Shown: piece by piece, positions 1 through 8,120 of the stretch
Layout of the letters: the number at the start of each line of letters is the position of its first letter
How positions within the stretch are numbered: position 1 is the stretch's first letter
Source: Opacimonas sp040514355
GTDB taxonomy: Bacteria > Pseudomonadota > Gammaproteobacteria > Enterobacterales > Alteromonadaceae
Assembly: GCA_040514355.1 (NCBI GenBank)
Contig: JBEVCF010000105.1
Location: 1-22,870, forward strand
DNA: 22,870 nucleotides
Direction of reading: 5' to 3'
The notes under the pieces: generated by a model
Told to the model about the DNA's origin: nothing
Seen by the model: the letters and a program-made list of their open reading frames with translations, nothing else
Database searches by the model: none
Made by a program: the position numbers and the translations under genes

Positions 1-25
1 ATACTTGAGTGTTTTCATCAAGTAT
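1..25. repeat. Short inverted repeat at window edge
   Basis: ATACTTGA (1-8) is the exact reverse complement of TCAAGTAT (18-25), with a 9-nt loop. It lies 25 nt downstream of the minus-strand gene ending at 51. There is no T-run visible on the minus-strand side before the window ends, so it is not a classical terminator as far as can be seen. The same bases on the minus strand read ATG AAA ACA CTC AAG TAT from position 18, so they could instead be the start of a downstream gene, although no good ribosome-binding site precedes that ATG. Confidence 0.3.
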
Positions 26-50
26 TAAGGTATTTATTTAGCGCAACGTA

Positions 51-770
51 TTAGGAAACTAAATCTTGCCAAGCGTAAGTCTGGTTAAACGTTTCACGCT
101 TGCGTTTCCATTGCATTACATTTGAAGAAATAGACAATTTAATGGGCGTAAACCCCTCGGGTATGGCTAACACGTAAAACCGTTCCAAAAAATACTGATA
201 CTTGTAACTTAAGCTACTATTATCTTCGACAAACACACTGGATGTCGTCAACAAATCAGCTAAGTCATACTCAACAGTTTTCCCCGCTTTGATACCTTCT
301 AAGGTCATGTCTAGTTGGCCATAAATCGTAGATTTGATCGCGCGACCTTGCACCAATAATAACGTCAACAGAACGACATTGTCCTCAGACAAACTCGTCA
401 CACTCGCTTTTTGAATCGCTAGGTAACCATCTTTTTCACCACTGTTAAGGACTTGTTGATACTGAGAAATTTGTTGTTGCAGCATCTGCCGCTCAGAAAC
501 CATCTGTTGCATCTGTTCCAAAGTGATCGCTTCATTAGCTTCATGCATAGCCAGTGCGACTTTTTGCTCACTTAACATAGTTAGTAAACGTTCGTTTTCA
601 CGCTGTGCGTGAACCAGCGAACCTTTCATCTGGGATATCACGTTTCGTTGGTCGGTGACAAAATGCCCTGCATATAAAAATCCTAACAGTGCACCCACTA
701 CCATCACAAGCACAGACAATACTGTTAAGCGTGCTTGGCTAAATGTAAATGTTCGATATCGGGTCGACAC
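51..770 (-). CDS. DUF6776-like single-pass membrane protein with coiled coil
   Basis: This 239-aa protein has no known reaction. A short basic N-terminus leads into one hydrophobic membrane segment at about residues 14-36. A heptad-like, Gln/Glu/Met-rich coiled coil follows at about 37-110. A C-terminal beta-rich region carries a G-Q-L-D-M-T-L-E-G core and ends in an aromatic stretch. That order (TM, coiled coil, beta domain) matches the DUF6776 family of gammaproteobacteria, recalled from memory rather than searched. The start is GTG at 770, supported by GGAAG about 8 nt upstream. The topology suggests an inner-membrane anchor with the coiled coil and beta domain on one side, probably the periplasm. 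The gene is divergent from the chloride transporter, and the two share an upstream region of about 80 bp. Confidence 0.6.
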   Translation of the reverse strand: MSTRYRTFTFSQARLTVLSVLVMVVGALLGFLYAGHFVTDQRNVISQMKGSLVHAQRENERLLTMLSEQKVALAMHEANEAITLEQMQQMVSERQMLQQQISQYQQVLNSGEKDGYLAIQKASVTSLSEDNVVLLTLLLVQGRAIKSTIYGQLDMTLEGIKAGKTVEYDLADLLTTSSVFVEDNSSLSYKYQYFLERFYVLAIPEGFTPIKLSISSNVMQWKRKRETFNQTYAWQDLVS

Positions 771-850
771 TTTTTTCTTCCACTATGCATTCAAGGACTA
801 ATCCAGTCTATGATACACTCAAACCCTATGTTCATTCATCGATTATTTTT

Positions 851-2608
851 ATGACGCTGCATCACTTCCGAGAAGTCGTTTCACAACCTCGTACTTCATG
901 GCAACTGAGTTTACTTGGCGTCCTTGCTGGTACATGTGCAGCGTGTGTGATCATATTATTTAGGCTAGCCTATGAGCAACTTCAACTGTTGCTGTTACCC
1001 GAACTTGGTGCGTTTGACGCTTTGCCCTGGTGGGGCCGTTTGGGGCTACCTTTTTTAGGCATTTTCGCGATCTACTTGGTCGCAACGAGTATCGGATTTT
1101 CACATTACCGCGTTGGGATCCCATTTGCGATTCATCGCATGAGCAGTCACTTTGGCTTAATGCCACTTCGATCTACTATCAACCAATTTTTTGGTGGTGT
1201 ATTTGCCATTGCCAGTGGCTTTTTCGTTGGTCGAGAGGGGCCTTCCGTACACTTGGGAGCATCGGGAAGTAGCTTCATTGGCGATGGCTTAAAGTTACCG
1301 TATAACTGTATTCGAATTATGGCGGGATGTGGGATTGCTGCTGGTATTTCAGCATCTTTCAATACCCCTTTTGCCGCAATGATATTTGTGATGGAAGTGG
1401 TGCTTCGCGATTACCGAATCCATGTCTTTATCCCTATTATGCTCGCCGCCGCAATTGGTTCCGTGCTTACGCGAATGATATTTGGAGATGGCACCGTCCT
1501 GCTCTTTTTAGCGTTCACGAGTATAGATTCATGGATTTATCTCTACTTGATTGTTTTTGGTTTGGGCCTAGGTGCTCTAGCAGCCTTTTTTAATCATCAA
1601 TTAATGGTGCTCATGCGCACGTGTCAAACAATGAGTTTAGCAAAGCGCTTTCTTATCGCCGCTTTGTTTACTGGATGTATTGGCGTGTTTATTCCTGATG
1701 CGATGGGAGGAGAATTTTTATCGGTTCATGCTTTACTAAATAGTAATGTTGAGTTCCAAACGCTATTTGTGATTTTTTTGGCGAAATTTGTGCTTGGTTG
1801 TGTGGCGATTGGACTGGGGATCCCCGGTGGACTAATTGGCCCTGTTATGATCATCGGTATGTTTGCCGGTGCATTGTTAGCTTACCCACTGCAGTCAATA
1901 CTAGCGACAAATCAATATCACGATACATTTGTCTTATTGGGGGTAGCGGGTATGCTTGCAGCAGTGATTAATGCTCCGATGGCTGCATTGTCTGCCGTTA
2001 TGGAGTTGTCTTATGCCCCACAAATTATATTACCGTGTATTCTGGTCATTGTGCCTGCCTATATTATGTCACATCAAGTTTGTAAGAATCGTTCTATCTT
2101 TATCCAGCAATTAGAGCTACAAGGACTCCCCTACCGGCACAGTGCTATTACCCAGAACTTACAGCGCACCGGCGTATTAGCTTTAGCACAAACGAACATT
2201 CACATTTATGCTCCAGATGCCAGGTCCGAATTGGTCCAAGCAGTCCGTGCACAACCCGATGATTATTATCTGATTCGGTCTATCAACCCTGACTATTACG
2301 CTGACGTCAACGCACATGATAGATTTGCAGAAAATGCACACAGCCTGGAGCTAGCAGGGCCTTTTGATTATCAGCTAGCAACCCCTAATACGACACTTGA
2401 GAGTATGCATGCGGAAAGTGAACGCACACCATTATTGTTTAGTCCCCTAGCAATTTTGTCCTATCAAAATACATTGTCCGAAGTATATGACTTGCTCAAA
2501 GTAAAACGTCAAGGCGCCGTTTTAATTACCTGTCCAAGCGCGCAAAACATTCATGGTATTATTACCTGGAATAGTTTACATGCGTATTTGTTTCAACAAG
2601 ATTTCTAA
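851..2608 (+). CDS. CLC-family chloride channel/transporter with C-terminal CBS domains
   Basis: This inner-membrane anion transporter has 585 aa. About 10 hydrophobic segments fill residues 15-400. The CLC signatures are visible: GREGPSVHLG with gating glutamate E129, FNTPFAAMIF, and GIPGGLIGP near 320. Residues from about 430 to the end form a soluble region with the size and character of a CBS pair. Compared with E. coli ClcA, the GSGIP motif is RVGIP (V88 replaces the central serine), and the residue matching the internal proton glutamate E203 is V183. Transport mode therefore cannot be assumed to be 2Cl-/H+ exchange. The frame is open back to 749, but the ATG at 851 leaves a normal N-terminus and avoids overlap with the divergent gene. 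No clear Shine-Dalgarno precedes it, and ATG 785 is an alternative. hemJ follows 27 nt later and is probably cotranscribed. Confidence 0.85.
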   Translation: MTLHHFREVVSQPRTSWQLSLLGVLAGTCAACVIILFRLAYEQLQLLLLPELGAFDALPWWGRLGLPFLGIFAIYLVATSIGFSHYRVGIPFAIHRMSSHFGLMPLRSTINQFFGGVFAIASGFFVGREGPSVHLGASGSSFIGDGLKLPYNCIRIMAGCGIAAGISASFNTPFAAMIFVMEVVLRDYRIHVFIPIMLAAAIGSVLTRMIFGDGTVLLFLAFTSIDSWIYLYLIVFGLGLGALAAFFNHQLMVLMRTCQTMSLAKRFLIAALFTGCIGVFIPDAMGGEFLSVHALLNSNVEFQTLFVIFLAKFVLGCVAIGLGIPGGLIGPVMIIGMFAGALLAYPLQSILATNQYHDTFVLLGVAGMLAAVINAPMAALSAVMELSYAPQIILPCILVIVPAYIMSHQVCKNRSIFIQQLELQGLPYRHSAITQNLQRTGVLALAQTNIHIYAPDARSELVQAVRAQPDDYYLIRSINPDYYADVNAHDRFAENAHSLELAGPFDYQLATPNTTLESMHAESERTPLLFSPLAILSYQNTLSEVYDLLKVKRQGAVLITCPSAQNIHGIITWNSLHAYLFQQDF

Positions 2609-2635
2609 ACACAACAACATTAATAAGGAGGCAAT

Positions 2636-3064
2636 GTGACGATTTTATGGCTTAAAGCGTTTCATGTTTTTTTTATGGTCGCCTGGATGGCTGGGATATT
2701 TTATTTGCCTCGATTGTTCGTCTATTTTGCCGAGACGGAGAACCAAGTGACGCGCGACACCTTTAAAATCATGCAGCGGCGCTTGTGGTTTTTCGTCTTT
2801 CCATTTGCCTTGTTAACACTCGTTTTTGGCGTGTGGTTAATAGCTGAATATGGTATGGCATGGTTTGCCGCTTCGGCATGGTTGCATGCAAAGTTGACCT
2901 TGCTGGTTGTGTTATATGGCTACTACGGATATTTGTACACCATCATGCGGGACTTAGCTCAAGACCAAAATATCAAAAGCCCTAAATTCTATCGGATCCT
3001 CAATGAAGCACCGGTATTATTGGTGTTAGCGGTTGTTATCTTAGCTATAGTCAAACCATTTTAG
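2636..3064 (+). CDS. hemJ: HemJ-like protoporphyrinogen IX oxidase
   Basis: This 142-aa protein has four predicted membrane helices. It fits the HemJ/CopD-like family, which oxidises protoporphyrinogen IX to protoporphyrin IX in heme synthesis and replaces HemG or HemY in many bacteria. The family hallmarks are the N-terminal WLKAFHVFFMVAWMAGIFYL segment with His10 (the family heme ligand), the LPRLFVY motif after it, and LHAKL in helix 3. The length matches the family (about 140-150 aa). The start is GTG at 2636, fixed by a strong AAGGAGG at 2625-2631. The neighbouring ATG at 2634 runs straight into TGA. It lies 27 nt after the CLC gene with no terminator between, so an operon is likely. It is convergent with the next gene, with a 20-nt gap. 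Confidence 0.85.
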   Translation: MTILWLKAFHVFFMVAWMAGIFYLPRLFVYFAETENQVTRDTFKIMQRRLWFFVFPFALLTLVFGVWLIAEYGMAWFAASAWLHAKLTLLVVLYGYYGYLYTIMRDLAQDQNIKSPKFYRILNEAPVLLVLAVVILAIVKPF

Positions 3065-3084
3065 GCAGAACTTAAGGCCGACGT

Positions 3085-3708
3085 TTAGTCATCATCCGCT
3101 GTAGCAAAGCACGCAAACTGTTCGGGTAAATAACTCCCAAGCAATCCACTTAGCTCATTGTACTGTAGCAATGTGCTCGGCAATTGAGTGAAAATCTGAG
3201 GTAGAGCTTGAGCTAAGGTATCAGCATTTTCCCCTGCGCGCGCTAGAGCCTGATCAACATCAACAAAGGTCGAGAACATATTTAAGCAATGCGTTAAATG
3301 ATTTGCTTGCTCGACTTTATCCACTTCTGGGAGCTTATCCCACGCGCTTTGCCACACATCTTGAGATTGTTCATGAGCCAATAACAAACCAACCAAAAAC
3401 AACTGACAAGGTGCGTTCACACTTTGACTATTCGCATCATATTCCCACGTCGCGGCACATCCTAAGTCATGTTCAGCCAGCGCTTGGAGAGTATTGGCTA
3501 ATGCATTCATCAATGCATCACCAATCCGCTCCATTTTTGCGGCGTCTTGCATCACATCAGCATTAGCAAGCGTCCAGCCAATCCATTGCTCAGGCATGGG
3601 GATCTCAGGCGTCATACTCACCCCGTAAATGATCCCAGTGACAATATCTTGTGCGTGCAACACGGATTGAAAATCGTTTTCTTGGTATAACTCGGCTAAC
3701 GCACTCAT
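3085..3708 (-). CDS. UPF0149 (YecA/YgfB-like) family protein
   Basis: This soluble, acidic protein of 207 aa has no assigned reaction. Its mostly helical pattern resembles the UPF0149 family: a G-I-I-Y-G-V turn near residue 30, a P-E-I-P-M-P-E-Q-W stretch just after it, and a second helical half with FLVGLLLAHE near residue 120. There is no C-terminal cysteine/histidine SEC-C zinc motif of the kind E. coli YecA carries, so it is closer to YgfB in architecture. The ATG at 3708 has only a weak GAGA upstream. The gene is divergent from ppiC, sharing a 156-bp intergenic region. The family call rests on recalled pattern and is moderate. Confidence 0.55.
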   Translation of the reverse strand: MSALAELYQENDFQSVLHAQDIVTGIIYGVSMTPEIPMPEQWIGWTLANADVMQDAAKMERIGDALMNALANTLQALAEHDLGCAATWEYDANSQSVNAPCQLFLVGLLLAHEQSQDVWQSAWDKLPEVDKVEQANHLTHCLNMFSTFVDVDQALARAGENADTLAQALPQIFTQLPSTLLQYNELSGLLGSYLPEQFACFATADDD

Positions 3709-3864
3709 AGGGTTCTCATGCTTTTTCTGCTATTATTAGCTTCAGGATAACAGATTTAGGACAACAATAGCATGTTCAAACTGTCTAGCCTGTCAGTAAC
3801 TCAATCGCAACTTTGTGCGTTGCAACACCAATTTCATATCATTTTAAACAAACAAGGAATTATT

Positions 3865-4143
3865 ATGGCGAGCGCGAGTGCCGTACATATTTTGGTCAAA
3901 ACCGAGCGTGAAGCGAACGCAATTTTGCAGCAATTGCAAAAAGGGAAATCCTTTGCGCAACTCGCCAAAAAACACTCCATCTGTCCTTCAGGTAAGAAAG
4001 GTGGAGAGCTGGGTGAATTCCGACGCGGACAAATGGTCAAAGCATTTGATGATGTGGTGTTTAAAAAGCCGATCTTGACCTTACATGGTCCAATTAAAAC
4101 GAAATTTGGTTACCACATCATCAAAACACTCTATCGCAATTAA
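3865..4143 (+). CDS. ppiC: Parvulin-type peptidyl-prolyl cis-trans isomerase PpiC
   Basis: This 92-aa single-domain cytoplasmic rotamase catalyses cis-trans isomerisation of peptide bonds before proline. It aligns end to end with E. coli PpiC (93 aa). Shared features are VHILVKTE near the N-terminus, LAKKHSICPSGKKGGELGEF in the middle, and FGYHIIKTLYRN at the C-terminus. The reading frame is open upstream to 3772, but the ATG at 3865 has AAGGAA 5 nt before it and gives exactly the family N-terminus, so the upstream 31 codons are not used. It is convergent with the C-S lyase gene, with only 10 nt between stops and no obvious terminator hairpin in the gap. Confidence 0.93.
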   Translation: MASASAVHILVKTEREANAILQQLQKGKSFAQLAKKHSICPSGKKGGELGEFRRGQMVKAFDDVVFKKPILTLHGPIKTKFGYHIIKTLYRN

Positions 4144-4153
4144 AGGATGACGG

Positions 4154-5338
4154 TTACTGCTGTAAGCGAGTAATGACCTCATCCAACATCGCTCGGCTCA
4201 CACCATAATTGAGACGGAAAAAGCGCTTGTCACCAAAATCGATCCCTGGCGATGGACCTACACCTTTGCTCTCAGCCCATTTTTGGACATCCTCTACTCC
4301 CAAACCAGAAGCGTCAACCCATAACAAAAACGTCGCCTGTGGCGCTGACGCTTTGAGTCCTGGGATATTGTTAATTGCTGTCGTTAGGTGGTCACGATTC
4401 GCTTTGAGGTAAGCTTTTTGCGCAGCTAACCAAGCATCACAACGTGTAAAAGCAGCCTCAGTCGCGATCAAGCCCATGATGTTTACCCAAGGCACCATAC
4501 CTTGACCTGCACGACTGAAACGTCGACGGATCTGAGGATTAGGAATAATCGCAAAAGATGCTCCAAGACCTGCAACATTAAATGTTTTGTTCGCTGCCAT
4601 TAGCGTAATCGAACGGTCTTGCAAAGCAGGTTGTGCCCCTGCAGGTAAATGTGGGAAATCATCCAAAATTAAATCACAATGGATTTCGTCACTGCACAAA
4701 ATGACATCATTGGCTGCACAAATTTCAGCAATTTGAGTAAGATGCGCCTCAGATAATACGCTACCAACTGGATTCATAGGGTTACACATGATGAATAATT
4801 TGGCCTCAGGTGCTTGCGCGGCTTTGGCTAGCGCATCGAGATCAATCATCCATTTACCGTCTTCCCAAATAGTCGGTACTTCTAGTGATTGGGCGCCTTG
4901 ATTTGCGGGTGCAGCCAAGAGTGGGGGATAATTGGGTGTTTGTACTAATGTTGTTTCACCTTTTGGGCAAAACGCGCGTACTGCCATATTGAATGCCGGG
5001 CACACACCAGGTGTCCAAACAATCCATTCTGGGTCGATAGTCCAACCGTATTGCTGTTCACACCAATGCACGACTGCAGCATTCGCAGGTACATGTTGGC
5101 TAGGTAAATGATAGCCCAATACGCTATGTGCTAGATGCGCTTGTAATGCTTGTGATATAGCCGGAGCTATCTTAAATTCGGTGTCTGCGACCCACATGGG
5201 TAAGATATCTTGACCTTGATACTTCTCCCATTTAAACGCATAAGTACCTTGCCGATCGACGCGTTCATCAAAGTTAAAAGCCGACTGTGTGGCGGCATCT
5301 TGCATCGTGTTATGACAGGTTTCGTTGACTAAAGACAT
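4154..5338 (-). CDS. PatB/MalY-type pyridoxal-phosphate C-S lyase (cystathionine beta-lyase)
   Basis: This 394-aa fold-type I PLP enzyme resembles E. coli MalY and Bacillus PatB. Those enzymes cleave the C-S bond of cystathionine or cysteine conjugates to give pyruvate, ammonia and a thiol. Visible motifs are DRQGTYAFKWE near residue 30, LPMWVADTEF shortly after, the CNPMNPVG loop, SDEIHCDLI with the PLP-ring aspartate, and ANKTFNVAGL with the Schiff-base lysine K251. The C-terminal FRLNYG carries the carboxylate-binding arginine. Relative to MalY it has about 18 extra N-terminal residues. The ATG at 5338 has only a weak GAGC upstream, so a later start is possible. A regulatory side role, as known for MalY, cannot be judged here. 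Confidence 0.85.
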   Translation of the reverse strand: MSLVNETCHNTMQDAATQSAFNFDERVDRQGTYAFKWEKYQGQDILPMWVADTEFKIAPAISQALQAHLAHSVLGYHLPSQHVPANAAVVHWCEQQYGWTIDPEWIVWTPGVCPAFNMAVRAFCPKGETTLVQTPNYPPLLAAPANQGAQSLEVPTIWEDGKWMIDLDALAKAAQAPEAKLFIMCNPMNPVGSVLSEAHLTQIAEICAANDVILCSDEIHCDLILDDFPHLPAGAQPALQDRSITLMAANKTFNVAGLGASFAIIPNPQIRRRFSRAGQGMVPWVNIMGLIATEAAFTRCDAWLAAQKAYLKANRDHLTTAINNIPGLKASAPQATFLLWVDASGLGVEDVQKWAESKGVGPSPGIDFGDKRFFRLNYGVSRAMLDEVITRLQQ

Positions 5339-5416
5339 GGGCTAGCTCGTAATTAACATTTAAAAAACTCAGAGCTACATTAAACCACCTTCATCTGTCT
5401 TTGTCTTGGCTAGTAG

Positions 5417-5422
5417 TATAAT
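5417..5422 (+). promoter_or_regulatory. Candidate -10 box(es) in divergent region before the N-gap
   Basis: TATAAT lies at 5417-5422 on the plus strand. The overlapping minus strand reads TATACT, so the AT-rich palindromic core could serve both the small plus-strand gene and the C-S lyase gene. No convincing -35 box is visible on the plus strand, and on the minus strand the -35 position falls in or near the N-gap. Confidence 0.3.
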
Positions 5423-5437
5423 ATTCAACTCTAATAT

Positions 5438-5447
5438 NNNNNNNNNN
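5438..5447. other. Assembly gap (10 Ns)
   Basis: Ten consecutive Ns lie 4 nt upstream of the ATG at 5452. The same length at the second gap (12226-12235), where the reading frame shows 10 is wrong, suggests a fixed placeholder. The ribosome-binding site and part of the promoter of the downstream gene, and possibly some N-terminal codons, are hidden here. Confidence 0.9.
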
Positions 5448-5451
5448 GGAT

Positions 5452-5745
5452 ATGCCTAAAAAAACCACAAAAAATAAACAGTTTCGCCCTGATTTTGGCG
5501 TTTTTATCTGTCCGCATGTGGCAAGCGGTGCAGCGGTCTTACAGGTTGTGCGTGATGCCGAAGGCGATTGGCAGTTTAGCTGTGGCGATGAATTAGCCGA
5601 TACCGATGCCGATCTCACGTTAATTGCGGTAGGTGACGTAATTGCACGCGATGCCAGCCTCGCGGCCGCCGTCGAATTAGAAATTGGCGAAGGGATAGAA
5701 CGCGTCAAAACCTACAAAGACTGGACGGCGTTTGAATTAGAATAA
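5452..5745 (+). CDS. Uncharacterised 97-aa protein
   Basis: I do not recognise this protein. It starts with a lysine-rich tail (MPKKTTKNKQF) and continues with a compact acidic domain containing FICPHV near residue 20, DWQFSCGDE near 40, and a strongly acidic second half ending in KDWTAFELE. One cysteine lies in CPH and a second in SCGDE. That spacing is vaguely like a metal or DUF2185-type fold, but I would not assign it. No signal peptide or membrane segment is seen. The N-gap ends 4 nt before the ATG, so the start is provisional. The gene is convergent with typA across a strong shared terminator and appears to be a single-gene unit. Confidence 0.65.
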   Translation: MPKKTTKNKQFRPDFGVFICPHVASGAAVLQVVRDAEGDWQFSCGDELADTDADLTLIAVGDVIARDASLAAAVELEIGEGIERVKTYKDWTAFELE

Positions 5746-5788
5746 CGTGCTACTTGTATCTTAGAATAATGATACAGCGGCTCAAAAT

Positions 5789-5815
5789 AAAAACGCACCC
5801 TAGGGTGCGTTTTTT
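5789..5815. terminator. Bidirectional rho-independent terminator
   Basis: A perfect palindrome AAAACGCACCC-TA-GGGTGCGTTTT is flanked by an A-run on the left and a T-run on the right. It sits between two convergent genes (ending at 5745 and 5834), so it can stop transcription from either side. Confidence 0.85.
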
Positions 5816-5833
5816 GGATTCATGGAGGTGTGC

Positions 5834-7672
5834 TTATGCATCTTTTTGACGTGATGCGCGCTTACGATCTGATTCCGTGAGTAGTTTCTTACGAATACGG
5901 ATACTTTCAGGGGTCACTTCAACGAGCTCGTCGTTATCAATAAACTCCAAAGCTTGTTCAAGTGTCATTTTGATTGGTGGTACCAATGTTTGCGCTTCAT
6001 CAGTACCTGATGCACGTACGTTAGTCAACTGCTTACCTTTAAGCGCATTAACAGTCAGATCGTTGTCACGGCTGTGAATGCCAATGATCATACCTTCATA
6101 CACTTCTACACCGTGACCGATGAACAAACGACCGCGTTCCTGTAAGTTAAACAATGCGTTAGTCAATGCTTTACCGGCAGCGTTGGCAATCAATACACCA
6201 TTCTTACGCTGACCGATTTCGCCGCCTTTAAACGGACCGTAATGATCAAACGTGTGATACAACAAACCCGAGCCAGACGTCAAAGTCATAAATTCAGTTT
6301 GGAAACCAATCAAGCCACGCGAAGGCACGATGAAGTCCATACGAATACGGCCCTTACCATCTGGAGACATATCGCGTAGCTCAGCTTTACGCAAACCAAG
6401 TTGCTCCATAATAGAACCTTGGTGTTCGTCTTCACAGTCGATTGTCAGTGTTTCAAACGGTTCTTGTAACTCGCCATCAACTTCTTTGATGATAACTTCT
6501 GGACGTGAAACCGCTAGCTCGTAACCTTCACGACGCATGTTTTCAATCAAAATACCTAAGTGCAATTCACCACGGCCTGATACACGGAATTTATCCGGGT
6601 CACCCGTTTCTTCAACACGCAATGCAACGTTGTGCACTAATTCATTCTGCAGACGCTCAAGGATGTTACGTGACGTGACGTATTTACCTTCTTTACCCGC
6701 AAATGGTGAGGTGTTCACTTGGAAAGTCATGGTGACGGTTGGTTCGTCGACAGATAACGCTGGTAGCGCCTCTACTGCATTCACATCACAGATGGTATCT
6801 GAAATTTTAAGCTCACCCAAACCCGTGATTGCGATGATATCACCCGCAGATGCTGATGGTACTTCATGACGTTCAAGGCCAAGGTAACCTTGAATGATAC
6901 CGACTTTACCATTACGCGTTTTACCGTCTGCGCCAATCACAGTGACTTGCTGGTTAGGCTTCACAGAACCGCGCTTGATGCGGCCAACACCGATTACACC
7001 TAAGTAAGAGTTGTAATCAAGCTGAGAGATTTGCATTTGGAATGCACCTTCTGGATCAGCTGCTGGTGGCGCAACTTTCTCAACAATCGCTTCGAACAAT
7101 GGCGTCATGTCAGTACCTTGCTCGTCTGCGTCCATCGATGCCCAACCGTTTAATGCAGAAGCGTATACCACGTCAAAGTCTAATTGCTCGTCGGTCGCGC
7201 CTAAGTTATCGAACAAATCAAATACTTGGTCCATGACCCAATCAGGACGTGCGCCTGGCTTGTCGATTTTGTTGATAACCACAATCGGTTTCAATCCTTG
7301 CGCAAAAGCTTTTTGCGTTACAAAGCGCGTTTGTGGCATGGGGCCTTCTTGCGCATCAACAAGTAATAGTACAGAGTCAGCCATTGACATAACACGCTCT
7401 ACTTCACCACCAAAATCAGCGTGTCCTGGCGTGTCTACAATGTTAATTCGGTAATCATTCCAGTTAATAGCCGTGTTTTTTGCCAGAATCGTGATACCGC
7501 GTTCTTTTTCGATATCGTTGCTATCCATGACGCGTTCTTCACTCTCACCACGACTTTCCAAAGTCCCAGATTGTTGTAGGAGTTTGTCGACCAATGTTGT
7601 TTTACCGTGGTCAACGTGCGCGATAATCGCGATATTTCTCAAATTTTCAATGGAAGTCTGTGCTGCAGACAT
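5834..7672 (-). CDS. typA: Ribosome-associated GTPase TypA/BipA
   Basis: This 612-aa translational GTPase of the EF-G family acts on the ribosome in 50S assembly and stress or cold adaptation (family knowledge). The G motifs are clear: AHVDHGKTT (G1), ERGITI (G2), DTPGHADFGGEV (G3), NKIDKPGA (G4) and SALNG (G5). EF-G-like domains follow, then the BipA-specific C-terminal domain with KGKQLTNVRASG. E. coli BipA has 607 aa. The frame is open upstream to 7759, but the ATG at 7672 places LRNIAIIAHVDHGKT correctly and has an AAGAGAG ribosome-binding site. The upstream 29 codons contain a candidate promoter and are unlikely to be translated. The gene is divergent from glnA across a regulatory region of about 520 bp. 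Confidence 0.95.
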   Translation of the reverse strand: MSAAQTSIENLRNIAIIAHVDHGKTTLVDKLLQQSGTLESRGESEERVMDSNDIEKERGITILAKNTAINWNDYRINIVDTPGHADFGGEVERVMSMADSVLLLVDAQEGPMPQTRFVTQKAFAQGLKPIVVINKIDKPGARPDWVMDQVFDLFDNLGATDEQLDFDVVYASALNGWASMDADEQGTDMTPLFEAIVEKVAPPAADPEGAFQMQISQLDYNSYLGVIGVGRIKRGSVKPNQQVTVIGADGKTRNGKVGIIQGYLGLERHEVPSASAGDIIAITGLGELKISDTICDVNAVEALPALSVDEPTVTMTFQVNTSPFAGKEGKYVTSRNILERLQNELVHNVALRVEETGDPDKFRVSGRGELHLGILIENMRREGYELAVSRPEVIIKEVDGELQEPFETLTIDCEDEHQGSIMEQLGLRKAELRDMSPDGKGRIRMDFIVPSRGLIGFQTEFMTLTSGSGLLYHTFDHYGPFKGGEIGQRKNGVLIANAAGKALTNALFNLQERGRLFIGHGVEVYEGMIIGIHSRDNDLTVNALKGKQLTNVRASGTDEAQTLVPPIKMTLEQALEFIDNDELVEVTPESIRIRKKLLTESDRKRASRQKDA

Positions 7673-8012
7673 GATGCTACTCTCTTTTAACAAATTTTTC
7701 AGCACACCGACATTAGCACGCTGATTTATGGGCGCGAATTGTACAGACTTATTCGACAATAAGCTATTTATATCAACTGAGATACCAGTAAATAAGTTGT
7801 TTTTTTGAACTCAAGCCACTAACCAATTGAAATAGTTGACGTTACTGAGAAGTATTGTTTTATCCAGTTCACACGGGTAAAGCCTTAACTTTCTACAAAA
7901 AGGTTAAATTTATCGACATTTTATTAGCAAATTTACGCCATGAGTCTTATAGTATTTCCTGCGTGAACTGACTAAGGTAGCACGACTGCAAAACAAACTA
8001 ACCCAAAGCAGC

Positions 8013-8027
8013 GCACCATATTGATAC
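8013..8027 (+). promoter_or_regulatory. NtrC-like binding site, distal, half conserved
   Basis: GCACCATATTGATAC keeps the left arm of the NtrC palindrome (GCACCA...TGGTGC) but has a degenerate right arm. It begins exactly 20 bp before the strong site at 8033, about two helical turns, which suits cooperative NtrC dimer binding upstream of the glnA sigma-54 promoter. Confidence 0.55.
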
Positions 8028-8032
8028 ACAAT

Positions 8033-8047
8033 GCACTATTTTGGTGC
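8033..8047 (+). promoter_or_regulatory. NtrC enhancer site for glnA
   Basis: GCACTATTTTGGTGC matches the NtrC consensus and differs by one base from the E. coli glnAp2 site I recall as GCACTATATTGGTGC. Its centre lies about 107 bp upstream of the start expected from the sigma-54 promoter, the same distance as the proximal enhancer of E. coli glnAp2. Confidence 0.85.
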
Positions 8048-8120
8048 CAAAGATAATGATAATTCAATGTGTTGCGCCAGTAAGACCCCTACAGGTCAAC
8101 AAAAATGCATAGGCTTGTTT

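Noticed and set aside
749..850. N-terminal extension of the CLC frame
   Set aside because: It would overlap the start of the divergent gene, contains polar residues unlike CLC N-termini, and has no ribosome-binding site. ATG 851 fits better.
3772..3864. Upstream 31-codon extension of ppiC
   Set aside because: ATG 3865 has AAGGAA and gives the exact family start. The extension matches nothing in PpiC.
7673..7759. 29-codon N-terminal extension of typA
   Set aside because: BipA proteins begin a few residues before LRNIAIIAH. The extension overlaps a candidate -10 box and ATG 7672 has its own ribosome-binding site.
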